Below, in pieces: positions 20,406 to 34,987 of a DNA stretch of 64,000 bases (its first letter is position 1; every line of letters starts with the position of its first letter). The stretch is from Molanna angustata (taxonomy: Eukaryota > Arthropoda > Insecta > Trichoptera > Molannidae), in NCBI GenBank assembly GCA_963576475.1, contig OY754968.1, forward strand, positions 18,302,734 to 18,366,733, given 5' to 3'. Position numbers and translations under genes: made by a program. The notes under the pieces are model-generated. The model was not told where the DNA came from. It worked only from the letters and a program-made list of their open reading frames with translations, and made no database searches.

Positions 20406-23395
20406 TATATAAGTACTCTGTCTTAATTAGGTATTGTTTTAAATTGTAATTGCTTAGGACCCCTTCAATCATCAGTCTACTGTCTGATGTTTTTGTGTAA
20501 TATTTTTTTTAATTTTTGGTTATTATTATTGTATATATAAAATATATGGAAAAAAAATTAATAAAACATTCATTGAATAATTATGGTAATTTTTGAGTTT
20601 TACAATAAAAACCTGTGTTTTTCACAAAAAATCATGCATAAATTTGAAAATGAAATACTGTCGACACGGCTACAAATGGGTGCCGTAGGCGTCTCGCAAC
20701 AGGCAAGTGATAATATATTCGATCAAGGCATGACCATTAGAGTTCATTCATTTTCCAGGATAATGGTGTTCGATGTGGAACAAACAGAAGAAACGATTTT
20801 ATAAAACAAATGGTACTTTGCGGGCTAGTTTATAATTGGAAAACTGAAAAGGTGTTGGAGACCTCCGTTACTAAAATTGGGTCAGCCTGAGTGAGGTTGT
20901 GATTCATTTCAACTCCGACATTGCGAGTGAATTTCAATTCAATAAGGTGTAAGTGAAAATTGGACGCCACTTTCCTTTTATGTGCCGTTTGACGGTCGCT
21001 TGATTTAACTTGGCGAGGAAATATCGACGCATTCACATAACAGAACTTACACATTGTTATTAATATAGAACTAACGAAGATCATTGTGAACAAGGTCTGA
21101 TCAGTTAAATCATTTAGTAAATTCAAGTAAAAAACAGTGTACAAGAATGGGTTTTGACATCACGCTTTTCTCTTTTGAATCAATTATGTAAAATAGTATA
21201 TGGTCCTTTTTATGGGGAATGGTGCAAGGAAATTGAAGAACGCAGAAAGAATATCGTTTGAAAATATATTATGTAAATACCCGGGTATGTGTTATATCTT
21301 AAAAAGTGTTTTTTATCTATTTGCAAAAATATTATGAACATGTTTTAAACGATAATTTAATAATGAAACACTTTAGTTTTTTAGTATTGTTGTTTATATT
21401 TCATTGGACCCTGTTCAAATTGCGATTTTATTGTCATATAACATTGCATTCCAACCCATAAAATCAAGAAATGAGTGTGAAATTAAGTAAATCAATAATT
21501 TTTCAACATTACTGGAAACGAACCTAGAACGCAAGCACAAAAGTAAAAGTATGTAAAGCAGAATAAATTTAATTTATAACTTAGGTGTTAGATTTACCAC
21601 CAAGAAAACAAAAATGAAATAATAAATTGTTTTTAATGTGTAAGTTATTCATATGATTATTATTGTTTAAAGTTCTTTCAGATTTTTAAAAAAAAATCAT
21701 AAGAAAGAAAATTAGTTACTTATACCATTAAGATCTGAACAGAAACAAATTGAAAAGTTTTAATATTGTAACAACCTGAGAGAATAAGTGTTCTATGTTA
21801 AGCGACCCACCCTTATATACGCACAAGTAAATTCAAGATAATTTAGTGAAGTTAAAATTCAAGTTCTCACTACTTTGGTGATTATAAAGAATAAATTATT
21901 TTACATTGGAGTTCTCGACACTAAATTGCGAAAGAATGAAACAATAAGTTCAATTTAATATTGACACAAAATCAAAGATATCGCACTTAATTCTAAGAAA
22001 GAAGAGCATTAATTTGAAACTTGATATTAAATCGTCAAACTTAGTATAACAGTTATTGTTAAATGGCTAAGGAGAATGAGAACTGTTAAAACTAAATAAG
22101 TTTTGTTTAAAAATATACAACAATCTTATTCATATTATTTCTGTATATTTTAGTAAAAACATTTTATAACTTAATATTCCTATGTTACTGTTAGAACTGA
22201 CAACGTTGCAATTCATTCATGTTTCTCCGGTGCAACAATTAATAATACAACGATTCTTATAGTATTTCATAAGTATTTGGTCTTTATTTTAATATTTTAC
22301 GTTGTGGATATCATTAACATATTAATATGAAAAACCGTAGGGAAAACTGGAGCAATAATGAAAAAGTGTACCTTAAATAAACACAGCCTTCTCAAATGAT
22401 CTGTCAACGGTTATGAAAAATATTTTTTTGTTATTTGTTAAATACCATGTTAAAACTTGAAACAATACATTTCATCGTATTTATCATTTTGTGTTTTTTT
22501 TATCAATTTGTGAAATGGAATAGAACGTGGAAATAATATTTAAAATATCGTACATATTTGTCATTTTTGATGAAGCAGCTACAAATTAATATTCCCGTCG
22601 ATTCACAAACGTCAAAAATTATATTATTGACCATCGGCAACATTCGGGAATTATCGGAAATGTTCGGTCCCAGATTTTAAGACAGCCAAAGCAATACAAA
22701 ATCAGCTGCTTACTTTGATAAAAGACGTTCGTGTAACAATGATTGTTTGTTATATTGACAATATATTTTCTAGATTACAGTAGTGAAGAACATCACACGA
22801 ATGCTGTCAGTTCCTGTTAACGATTCCCGTTAAACTCGTAATTTGTATAATCGCATCGAGGATATGCTCCAATAAATGGCACAGAATGTTCCTATGTAGT
22901 GGTTGTGGGATTTACAGCCTACGTGAGAATCCTTATTATAAGCTTTCATGAATAAGATATAAGATATTGATCCCAAAGAGGGTATGATTATGTACTCTTG
23001 GGAAAACGTCTTACCTCGTAATATCCGTTATATTTACATAATAGAGTTAAATGGGAATACAGTTAAGTTTACATAAAAATGTAGGTACCAATCAGTTTTA
23101 TACTATGACGATTATATTGACAGCGATGCATTTCATAAGTATTTAATCCTTTTCGAGGGTTTTCTTCAAAGCTGATGACTGCAAGAATATAGTCATATAT
23201 GCCCTTGCTTACTATTTTCCACTCAGATGCTTAGGCAGTTTCGGCCATACAAAAAAATGGGTAAGTGTCAGATTAAACTCAAATCACAAATACTAAAAGA
23301 GCATAGATAACACTACTCCATGCTCCATAGGTTTTAAAATCCATTTGATAAGGGGTACTTTAAAAGACAAATAGAAAAAACATATTATTTTTAGC
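20406..23395. other. Unassigned AT-rich stretch
   Basis: Nearly 3 kb with no recognisable repeat ends, tRNA-like heads or protein motifs. The frames at 20583-20804 (+) and 20830-21144 (-) show no known domain, and their reading does not extend to splice-flanked blocks that I can support. Confidence 0.45.
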
Positions 23396-23550
23396 AGACT
23401 TGTTAAGAAAATTATTACTATTAATATTGTAAAAACTCCAAACAATGAATTTTTGATATCTTACCATATGATTTTAAGCAAAGACTTGTAAAGAAAACTC
23501 TTACTATTAAGATTGTGAAAACTCTTAAGAATGCATTTTTGATATCTCTC
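23396..23550. repeat. 86-bp tandem duplication, two diverged units
   Basis: 'agacttgt-aagaaaa' through 'ttactattaa', 'attgt-aaaactc' and 'tttttgatatct' occurs at 23396 and again at 23482, with about 15-20% differences by eye. Confidence 0.75.
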
Positions 23551-24199
23551 GAGTTGCCTAAAGTAGGAAAAACTTTAAAGATAACATGTTTTGAAAGTAG
23601 TAACCAGAAAACCTGATCTTCATGCAACCATTTTGTGAGACCATCAGCAACAGTTTTATATTGTTGAAATGGTTTATTTTTTATTGTGTTTGTTAGTTTC
23701 CAAAGAAAATTTTAGTGCTCCGTTTTAGCACTTCTGGTAAAAGATAATCTTTGCAACGCTTCTACGTATGAACTTAACGATATGACGTTACTGTAACGAG
23801 GGAGTACAAGAACCACTACAAAATTTGATTCGTTTCTTTAAATGCTTTTAAAAATAACTCATATTAAATTCTAACGAAAAACAGTAAAATATAATATTTT
23901 TCTTATGAAAAACAGCATATACTATGTATGTAATAGCTAAAAAAACAGTTTTTATATTGATTATTAACTCGAATGCATATGATATGATAAGTTTAGTAAC
24001 AGCTCCATACAATCGTTCTGATTACATTATTTGGAAATAAATATAAGAATTTAAAAAACATGTTTGTATAAAAAAATAACTAGGTACAAAGAATTCTATG
24101 AACTTTAGCACTCTTGAGGGATACTTATTTCTAAGCGTTTGACTGTGTATGATCATTGTACAATATTATTTGGTATACAGCATTTTGCAAACATTTTTT

Positions 24200-24770
24200 T
24201 CATAATCGTCATCTGTGGCTCTTCGTCCAAGGTCGTGTTTTGGCCTTATAAGGAGTTCGCGAACTACTTCCACGCCGGAGGACGTTAGAGGACCTTTGGT
24301 CCTGTTCATCCCCAGCGCAGCCGCAACGTCAGACAACACAAATATCCACTACCCCTCGAGTTCAACCATTGCCCCCGAGAATCCAACCTCAAACGGCGAG
24401 GCAACCGCTCAAGATCGGCAGCCGGGGCAAGCCCCTAGCACAACCGATCGAATGGAAGGGCTTGCCCCCGCACCCCTCGGTCCTCGTGTTGGCGTCCGAA
24501 AGCTTGGCGGGCTAACACCGGGGGCATCCGACGCAATCACCACCTGTCAGATTTGACGTCACAGTTGTCAACACAGGATGTCTGAACCGACGTCTGCGCC
24601 GGCGGTGTGCCCGGACCAAACAACATTCGCCAAAGTTGACGAGTCACTGCCGAGCGAGACTAGAGGCGTTCGTCCTGCTCTTCTCTAAGTACAGAATTGA
24701 CGAAGGCACAACAGCATGTTTTGTTCGCCTTCATGACAGTCGGTTTTACGCAACGCCACGCCAGTTCTGG
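24200..24770. other. GC-rich island of unknown origin
   Basis: The stretch is far more GC-rich than the surroundings and its edges are fairly sharp. A 113-codon plus-strand frame (24215-24556) is rich in Pro, Ser, Thr, Gly and Ala and has no recognisable domain. Another plus-strand frame over 24600-24775 contains LEAFVLLFSKYRIDEGTTAC, also unrecognised. Composition suggests a fragment of a coding retroelement, possibly a gag-like region, or an old gene fragment. This is a guess from base composition only; no catalytic motif is visible. Confidence 0.35.
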
Positions 24771-27236
24771 ATACCTATGCTATGAGCATATTTTGCAACG
24801 CAGCGCCGTCCAACCACCGAAACTCGCAATGAACGCCGAGTGCACTTAGTGGCGCTCTAAGCCGTTCAGAATAACCGGAAACAGACCTCGAGTATACGCT
24901 CCAAACGCTCGGTATAATCGTTGGGTGAAAAACGCTCTGACAGTTACAGTATCGATTGACATATATTTTATTTGTGGTAAGATGACTTATATTTGTTTCT
25001 GTGGTGTTTATTTTGTCAGTTGACATTATTTATGGTGACAATATGCATTCACAAAGAGGTAAATTTATACAAATATCATTCAAAAATTTTCAGTCCGAGA
25101 GCATTATTTACTCCTCTACTCAATTGTTGTATTTCGATGAAAATATATGTAACTAAAAAAGACACATGTATGATAAATGACATTTGACATTTAAAACGCC
25201 CGATGCTGCGTTCAGATTGAAACGCCGTTCGAAGCGTTCAGTAAGATTTGTGTGAAAAAAAAACGCCATAATCTGCAACTTCAGGTACATCCGACACTCA
25301 ACGTCTAGTGTTCTAAACACAGCCCTGGTGTACCGTTCAAAATCACTTTAGGAGTTTCTCTATCGCCCATTTTTTGTACATGTCCTTAGTCTCATAATAA
25401 TTATTTCTTACAGTAGAATTAAAAAAAAACTCGTCTTAAAATGACTTTTGAAAACCAGATATTCCATATTCAAATTTTCTAAAAATTACACAATGTTTTA
25501 AAAGTTTTTTTAAAATATTGAAATTCTTTGCGCAAATACAGATTAAATTATTAATTTATTAAAGCTATTCGTCCTGCACTGTAAACTTGCCAATAAGAAT
25601 ATTGACATGTTAAAACTACTGCGGCAGTATAAATGACAAGTAGGTACTATTCTCAATATTCCCGGAATAGATTCGAGCGAGTTATGTTATGCAGGTGTTG
25701 CATATAAATGAACCGGTGACTGGCATAAGCTGCCAGGCCATGCGAAGAGTTGACCCACATAGGACGCCATTGTCGATAACGCATTGTACATTCATAATGC
25801 GATAGATTTACCTACTCGTTGAAATTATTCAATTCAACCCCTGGGAGTCATTGAATTGATATCGTATTATAAAACATTGCATGTTCGTCACAGGAGAAGA
25901 CTTAGCGACAGGAACAGATCCTAATAGATCAAGAGACAGGCTAAAATGATCTTGTTAACAATGTCTTTTACTCTACTGACGAGATGCTAACATCAATCCA
26001 AGTCATCTGGGATATTTGTGAATACAAACATAGATACTAATTAACTATTATGTATGTGTATGTGTTTGGTTTGTCATCCCTGACTTTGTGCTTGTATTCT
26101 TACTGCTTTTTCAATACCAAGTATCCTTCTAGCAATGAATTTTTTCTTTCCTTTTTCTTTTTTTTTATCTTTATTTTCACTAATATTATGTGAATTTCGA
26201 GGAGCTGAGTTATGAGCTTTTTTGTCCTCCAAATGTGATGTTCTCCTCTATTATGTGCTATCCAAATCAAAACTCTAACAGCACTCAAAAAACTATTAAA
26301 CTCTTCACAAATTCATATACCTACATACGTATTAAAATAAAACTATTTGAAACTCCGATGAAAACACGTATCCTTCACCTAAACCGATATATGTAATATC
26401 CGATCCAACACTCTAATGCAATCCAAATTGATTTTGCATGCACGAAGACAAAACTAGCGAAAACTAAAATTGAATAGCTGAACCATCCCCGAGTAACTTT
26501 CGCTGAATCCAGTAAACAAAATTGCTGTACGCTTACAAAGTTTAGCGTCTGGGAAGCGAACTGAATGGAAAGTAATGAAAGTTTTCAAGGGAAAGTAACA
26601 GCGTAGCGTAACATGAAGCAATTCTTATTATTTGATAGACAACTCCTACCTACTTCAAGGATAAATCCGTCTTGAAACGGCAAGTATTTCACTTGACTAT
26701 CGACCTTGCCAGGATAGCTTTTGATTAATGATTTATTTTAAATGAGACAATAGAAACGCACTTTATACAAAATTATTATGCGGATGATAAAGGATAATAA
26801 TTGATTGCGGTCAAGTCCGAATATTATTTCATTTACCCAAGCGAATTTTTGTTATTTTCAGAATGAAAAATTCTTTAAGGTGACGGTATAGGCTCCAAGG
26901 CATTTTTTGGATATTACGCCGTACTCTTTAAAGTTATGTCTTCAACAAAAAAATATATTATTCTTTCATTATTTGTCTATAAATTAGCCCGATACATATT
27001 TTTCATTTTGTTCACTTTTTCTCAATTTTTTTATCCATAACTAAAAACTTATAAGGCTTAGAAACATGAATGTTTTTTTATTAAATGATAGGTATTTTAT
27101 AAATCTAAGCATTGGCTCGATACGTTTTCACACAATGTTCTCTCTTTTTTGTTAAAGCAAATGAACCATAATATTTTATATAACGCTTGAGACAAATACA
27201 CTAACTCGGGCGCACACGATTGTAATCTTTAAGGAC
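24771..27236. other. Unassigned stretch
   Basis: The first 500 bp contain several 'aacgc' and 'gcgttc' motifs near 24830-24950 and 25195-25265, in opposing orientations. I could not define a TIR pair from them. The rest is AT-rich with no supported feature. Confidence 0.4.
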
Positions 27237-27722
27237 GTACATTATTATTTATTTTATTTTATTTATTTTGGATATCCAACAGTACAGTTGAATACAATAA
27301 CATAGTATAGTATTAAAAACAATGGAAAAAACAGTAATTGATAGACTACGGTACATAATAACAGGACATCATATCAAGTAATTTTTAAAGTTTTACATAC
27401 TTTTAACAAATGAGAAAAACAAAATTAAAGGATCATACCTAAAACATACAAGGAACAGTGCAAAGAGAATTATATTCTAGAATCATAACATAGGATTCTA
27501 ACGTACTTAAGGATTAACGAAGAGTGTTGCAACAATTTTGTGGTTACTCGAAGGTAACCTCTACATACCTACATACATAGGTAGGTACCTACATGTAAAT
27601 AGTTCAGCGCTTGAAATAGGAGATGCGATGCAGGGCCGGGGTCTGAGGTGACAAATTGACAGACTTAAGAGCACGCCGCAAGCAGGAAGTCACCCACAAG
27701 AACTCCCTGCGGCCGGTGAGAT
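27237..27722 (-). mobile_element. Probable LINE 3' end (UTR and tail), antisense
   Basis: On the minus strand the segment ends 'ctgttggatatccaaaataaa' in variant form followed by an (AAATAAA)-type tail, like the LINE tails at 58.7 and 61.5 kb. The upstream end is relatively GC-rich and could be the last coding part, but no motif is clear. Confidence 0.45.
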
Positions 27723-27919
27723 CGATTTAACTGATTCCGCACCATAAAACAAAGTAAGCCATCATTCCACTCTTGGCAAGATCTGATATACACAATGGAT
27801 AATGGAAATGGAAAAACGTTAATAATATGTACCTAATAAATAAACTTAAATATCTTAACTTCACAAAGCAACCGCATCGAAATAATACGCGTTTTAAGCC
27901 CATGATCAATAATAAATTA

Positions 27920-28230
27920 CAATTGATTTATTTATTAGATTAATTATATTTCACACAAACAAAATTAGGTGAAAAAATACAATGAATAAGCTTAATATAT
28001 AATTGTTATAAGTTATAACTATCCCTACCTAGTGTCAATTACTTGTGGCAAACCAATTCATATAAATAATAACGTACTGGGATGTGAATGTGTAGTGGGT
28101 GAAAATGTGTAATGAGGTGTTATCTTGCTAAGCAGATTTTAAATTTTATATTGGTAAGGCAAGTTATGGAAAATATCTAGTTGTAGGGTACTCTGATGAT
28201 TATTGTTAGAGATGACAGAAAATATTAGAT
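27920..28230 (-). mobile_element. Possible LINE 3'-UTR remnant, antisense
   Basis: Begins with a TTTATTTATT tail and contains a GT/GA-rich 'gtgaatgtgtag' block. Similar arrangements occur at 38625-38760 and 40850-41010. Similarity is low and the class is uncertain. Confidence 0.3.
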
Positions 28231-28317
28231 TAATGAGCAATATTTTTACACCTCACTAAACCAAGGGGGATATAGTTGGGAGCAAAGTTGAAAAAAAAAA
28301 CGTGAAAAATATAGACT

Positions 28318-28376
28318 AGGCATACAAATCTCGCGCATCTTGGCTTGATATTTTGTCGATATGTTAAGAGTTGGAA
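28318..28376 (-). mobile_element. 5'-terminal fragment of the array-type Helitron-like element, antisense
   Basis: Reverse complement reads 'tcttaacatatcgacaa', 'tatcaagcca', 'gcgcgagatttgtatg', matching bases about 30-85 of the array unit. Confidence 0.7.
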
Positions 28377-28454
28377 AACAATAAAACTAAACACGACGGG
28401 ACACAGAACAACCCCCCCCCCTGCAACCGCCATCTCCCTTCACTCACATACTTG

Positions 28455-28570
28455 TCGCCAAATATCTTCCAAAACAAGCTTCCAAATTTGTGTCTTATTG
28501 CTTCGTTGGTACACGTGCATATCGTCCTCCTTCTCGTCGACATGGCTCAAGATATTTTGCGACAACTGTA
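28455..28570 (+). repeat. Interspersed repeat Rep-7, copy 1
   Basis: Shares with 38814-38945 'tgtcg-aaatatctt', 'aaatttgtgtctt' then 'ttgcttcgttggta', and 'cctccttctcg' and 'atggctcaagat' in variant form. Class unknown. Confidence 0.6.
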
Positions 28571-28619
28571 AATATAAACAGCTTCAACATTTAGTCTCGA
28601 TACGTCGGTCGATGTAAGG

Positions 28620-29575
28620 ACAACTCTTCTGAAACATGTCTCGAAGTGACGCGTAAAAATAGTGGTATATAGCTAGTAATATAAGTCAAAAATAGTTCTT
28701 ATATATTTTAAATGTCGTTAAAAATGAAATAAATACATTTAATCGTTTAGGAAAATGAAATAGATACATTTAAAAGTTTATCATGTCATTAATATTCCAA
28801 CCCTCCATCTGTTTAATATTTCAAAAATATGATAAAATGTGACTTTGTAATAAAATTAGTACACTAGTATTGGTAATGACTGCATAAAGTTGAAAATGAA
28901 AAAATATATTTCCTTAAAAAATCTTTTTCAATATCCGGTCACGAAAGATGACGTTATAAAAATGGAAAATGCATACCTACATAATAAACGCTCACATGAA
29001 AGTGTTGCTATTGGCAACAACTAGGTGAGACATAAATCTAACCCAGATAGATTTTATGTTACGCAGTACTTACCTACTATCGATCAAAATGTTCACAGCA
29101 TAATATATTAGTGTAAGAATTACGAAAATCCCATTTCAATTGTTATAAAATTAAAATACATTAAAATCTTGTTGAAGAATAAACTTGAGAATATAGTAAA
29201 AACATTTATCAAAATGTATTCTACAAATTATTTAGAATACAAATGATACTAATAATATGATAAGGGAGAAACGTGACGTAGAACAAAATACGTATTTGGT
29301 AAATTGAATTAATAATATAAGAGTTCATTGTACTCCCTAAACGCCATTCTACAATTAATCTCAAAAATATTCTCGTTAGTGTAACGTCTTGCATCGCATG
29401 TCAGATACAGTTTGATAATATCATTATTTCGCAAAAATATAATCTAAATATACTAATGGAGTCACAAATTTGATTAAAAAATTATAAACATGAAAGTACG
29501 TGATAATGTATCAAGGTATTTCAAACGTACTCGTAGGTAAGCAGAAACATGCATAGATAAAAAATAATGTGGGGA
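28620..29575. other. Unassigned AT-rich stretch
   Basis: No feature recognised. Confidence 0.45.
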
Positions 29576-29580
29576 AATGG

Positions 29581-29705
29581 TGGGTCGTTGGCAGAGCGAA
29601 CATCCAGTGATGGCGAGTTCGAAACCCACCCTAGATGCCCCGACCGATTTCGTTCAACTATAGCACAAGTATTTATACTTAATTTAGGGAATGTATGAAG
29701 ACAAT
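29581..29705 (+). mobile_element. SINE-1 copy with damaged head
   Basis: 'gggtcgttggcagagcg' and 'ggcgagttcgaa' retain parts of the A and B boxes, then 'cgaccgatttcgttcaact', 'atagcacaagtatttat' and 'ttagggaatgta'. A deletion removes the anticodon region and the 3' palindrome is missing. Confidence 0.75.
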
Positions 29706-29980
29706 GACACTAGGACATATACATTCTAAAACGCGTGGGTTGTGGCCAACGCTAAACTCCTCACTAACAAGTCATTCTATAAAGTATTCAAATTCTGTAT
29801 GGAAAATTTTCAGGGTTTTGATGAAATGAGTTTATTAAATAATTTTTATTTAAATATTTTAGTATGAAAACTTGATAACACTTCCATGCCATTTTATGAA
29901 AGAGATGTGCCTTTTTATCAATTTGATAATATAAATTTCAATTTTTAAGTTTCCTGAGTTTGGGGTCACTTTGAAATATT

Positions 29981-30060
29981 TGACAGTTAAAAAAATTGAG
30001 AAGCACTATTCATATATCGTTCAAAATCTAACGGGGTCTAAGCGATATAGAGTCTATAAA
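29981..30060 (+). repeat. 80-bp flank unit, copy 1
   Basis: Begins 'tgacagttaaaaaaattga' and ends 'gatatagagtctataa'. It is repeated, with one substitution, at 30514-30593, each time followed by a (TA)n array. Confidence 0.9.
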
Positions 30061-30814
<754 letters not shown>

Positions 30815-30840
30815 ATATTTGATGTTTTCACGGGTGAAAT

Positions 30841-31723
30841 ATGTTATAATATTTTTATCTCGGTTTTCCCGTGTCAGTAGGTCTTGACTAAGACCATTTG
30901 TCTTCCGACGTTTCGCCTGAATATCACCAGGCATTTTCAAGGACTTAACGAAAAGCACGCGCGCGACACACGTCTACTCAAACTGAAAGCTCACCGTCAA
31001 GTGACTCGTAGCGTACAAGATGGCCGCTTATGTCAAATATTGTTAGCGCGACGTGATTGGCTCCTTTTGACACGCCCACCTGCTGTCGTGTTCGTTGGTA
31101 ATAATATTTTATCATTATTTTTGTGTTGTGATTTATTGTTAATTTTAGTTGTGACATTAATATTATTATTGTTGTGTTTTGGGGTTATTTTCGCTATGGT
31201 ATTATTAATATTATTATTGTATTGTTTGTCATATAAAATGTTCTTCCAGGTACTAGGCAAACGAACTCCGTCGTCCCGATTGTTCATTATATCCCTTCTC
31301 TTATATATTTCTATAGCTTCCCTGTAAATTCTGAGAGGTTCACTGTTTAAACTTGCTATTATTTTTGAATGGTCAAAATCTATTGTATGTCCTTCTGTGA
31401 GCGAGTGTTGTACAAGTGAGGATGTAAGTTTTTTGTTTCTCATGTCGACTCTGTGCTCCGCTATTCGTGCTTCAACTTTTCGATTGGTTCTTCCTACATA
31501 AGTCTTATTGCACGATCCGCACGGTATTTCATATACTCCATGAGCTTCAAGTGGAATGATGTCTTTCGGGTTTCTTAGAAAGGTTGATATTTTATTTGTT
31601 GTGCTGAAAACGGTACGTATGTTATTTTTGTTTAATAGACGGCTGATTTTATCGGTGACGCCTTTGATATATGGTAGTCGGGCTGTTGATAATGGTGTTT
31701 CATTGGATTTTTCTTTCACTGTT
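30841..31723 (-). mobile_element. Penelope-like retroelement 3' part, left arm of palindrome
   Basis: The minus-strand frame (from about 31723 down to the stop at 31033) encodes a Penelope-type C-terminal region. A linker, with KISRLLNKNNIRTVFSTTNK, leads into a GIY-YIG-like endonuclease domain GVYEIPCGSCNKTYVGRT, then RKVEARIAEHR, SSLVQHSLTEGH and YREAIEIYKR. The Y-x-I then Y-V-G spacing, the CxxC pair and the R and EH residues fit the GIY-YIG domain attached to Penelope RTs. The reverse transcriptase is missing. The first about 20 residues of the longest frame come from reading across the palindrome centre and are not original. About 190 bp of 3' UTR follows, up to the TA tract. Confidence 0.87.
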
Positions 31724-31735
31724 AAAGAGTCCAAA
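31724..31735. other. Centre of the Penelope palindrome
   Basis: 12 bp (AAAGAGTCCAAA) separate the two arms; the last base of the left arm at 31723 mirrors 31736. Confidence 0.9.
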
Positions 31736-33375
<1,640 letters not shown>

Positions 33376-33408
33376 GTCGTATTATGGTATTTCAAAATTG
33401 AATTGATA

Positions 33409-33560
33409 GGGATCTCATTAAAAAGGCATAATTGGTGAACGTTGCGCAAGCGCATAAAGTGATCACGTAAACCAACCGATGACAGGTCGTAAGCCCTGTA
33501 GGTGCCTTGATTTCCCGGTTCTCCTACAATAAATATTCCAACTTCGTCTCTATTGAGATA
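33409..33560 (+). mobile_element. Rep-T head fragment
   Basis: Contains 'gcataattggtgaacgttgc', 'gcgcataaagtgatcacg' and 'gtcgtaagccctgtaggtgc'. Same start as the copy at 41919 ('ggga-ctca-taa-aaggcataattgg'). Confidence 0.7.
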
Positions 33561-33595
33561 ATTAAAAATCTGTTAAAAAATATCTTATTTGTTAG

Positions 33596-33739
33596 ATGCC
33601 AAAGAAATCGGGGGAACAGAAGATGATTATGAAAGCAGTAGAGCTAGTAAAAAAGAAAGAAATAGGGAACAAAAAAACTGTATTCTACCGTATGTGTAGG
33701 CGTTTATTCTACCGTATTTATTTGCAAATTTTGTTTAAA
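33596..33739 (+). pseudogene. Short frame with possible HTH (pogo/psq-like) start
   Basis: Starts MPKKSGEQKMIMKAVELVKK and continues KEIGNKKT before losing resemblance. The opening is faintly like the N-terminal helix-turn-helix of pogo/Tigger-type transposases. It is too short to be sure; it may be coincidence. Confidence 0.2.
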
Positions 33740-33924
33740 TAATTAATTGTTTTATTTCTGGTGTTATAACTACTTGATTTCTTGTATATAAAAAAAAAAC
33801 TAAGGGGACGGAATTTAGAAACGAAAACTGAAATTGTCAAAATCGAACCCATTTACCATTTCCGTGTTTGCATCATTGTCACTTCTATTTTCAATGTGTT
33901 TTATTTTTTTATGATACACATCAC

Positions 33925-33992
33925 ACACAGATACATTGTGATGAAACTTTCAGAATACAATCTCAGTATGATACTAGTTGATAATCTGCAAT
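33925..33992 (+). repeat. Interspersed repeat Rep-8, copy 1
   Basis: 'gatgaaactttcagaatac', 'aatctcag' and 'atgatactagttg' match the reverse complement of 39085-39152. Similarity continues past the CTAG, so this is not a Helitron terminus. Confidence 0.65.
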
Positions 33993-34358
33993 AAAAAATA
34001 TACTTAAAATTTTACGACTCCGAGCACTTATTTATATACTACCGAGTGCGGAATAACAACAATGTTTAAAATAAATAAATAAATGAAATATATGCTTTTC
34101 CTGCTCTTAAGTCTGTTTATTTTCATATATGACTTTCTTCTAACTTATCATATGTTTCCAGTCCAGATTTCAAGTATTATATGAAAGAGATATTTGTAAG
34201 AGACAGACCAGTTGAAAAGACCTTCACCAGACGAAAGGTCATTCCGGATAGAAATAAAATAATTGTAAATGAAAAAAAACATTGTTAAATTTTTATATAC
34301 GAGAAATATTAATAAATGATTTCGAAAATTGAATCCAGTGCCCCGTTCCACCATCGTA

Positions 34359-34453
34359 CTTTTCAACTTTGCGCTTTGCAATTCGTCGGCTTGTTTTCGT
34401 TCCACCATTACATTTTTTCGCAAAGTAAAAGTTGCGAAGTGCAAAGTGAAAAG
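34359..34453. repeat. Imperfect hairpin element
   Basis: Arm CTTTTCAACTTTGCGCTTTG (34359 on) pairs with the segment at 34432-34453 (TTGCGAAGTGCAAAG then TGAAAAG) with a few mismatches; the loop is 50 bp. 'cgttccaccat' also occurs twice (34344 and 34399). Could be a small MITE. Confidence 0.5.
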
Positions 34454-34987
34454 AAGACGCCTCAGGATGCCGAGTTACGCAACTGACAGCGGCAATCGGT
34501 ATTCCAGTCGTTCCAAAGAAGTGTTCAGAAACCACACAGTCTCATAATATAGCAAATTGAAAGCGAGGTATGGATCAATTATATTATCTGTTAGGTTTGA
34601 TCCATTATATCACAGGTGTTCTGGCACTCGAGACAGATGTATACGGTGCTTGGTGTAGTGGATAAAGCCGCCAATTGTATTCATATTCCATCCGATAAAA
34701 TAATTAGTAGCGGAACAAAGTTACCAGTGAACGCTACAACGAGATTTTCAAGCGATCCAGAACGGTAGGGTTAAAAAAATACAATGTAATTTGTGAAAAA
34801 TAATAAGTACCAAACTCTTTTCACTGTAAAAGTGTTGTTTATAAAAAGTTAAAAAAATACCTATTTTCGACTGTACTCGATTGAGTAGGTGCAATTTAGA
34901 AACTTGGAATATTTATTAAAAAATCGAATATTTTTATAGTTGCATATACGCAAACAATGGATTTTTTAAAACGAACAGATTTTCGTT

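Noticed and set aside
28411..28421. C-run near 28.4 kb as part of a G-quadruplex
   Set aside because: A single C-run; no set of four runs is present.
33925..33992. CTAG-T as a Helitron 3' end in Rep-8
   Set aside because: The copy at 39.1 kb stays similar beyond the CTAG, so the element does not end there.
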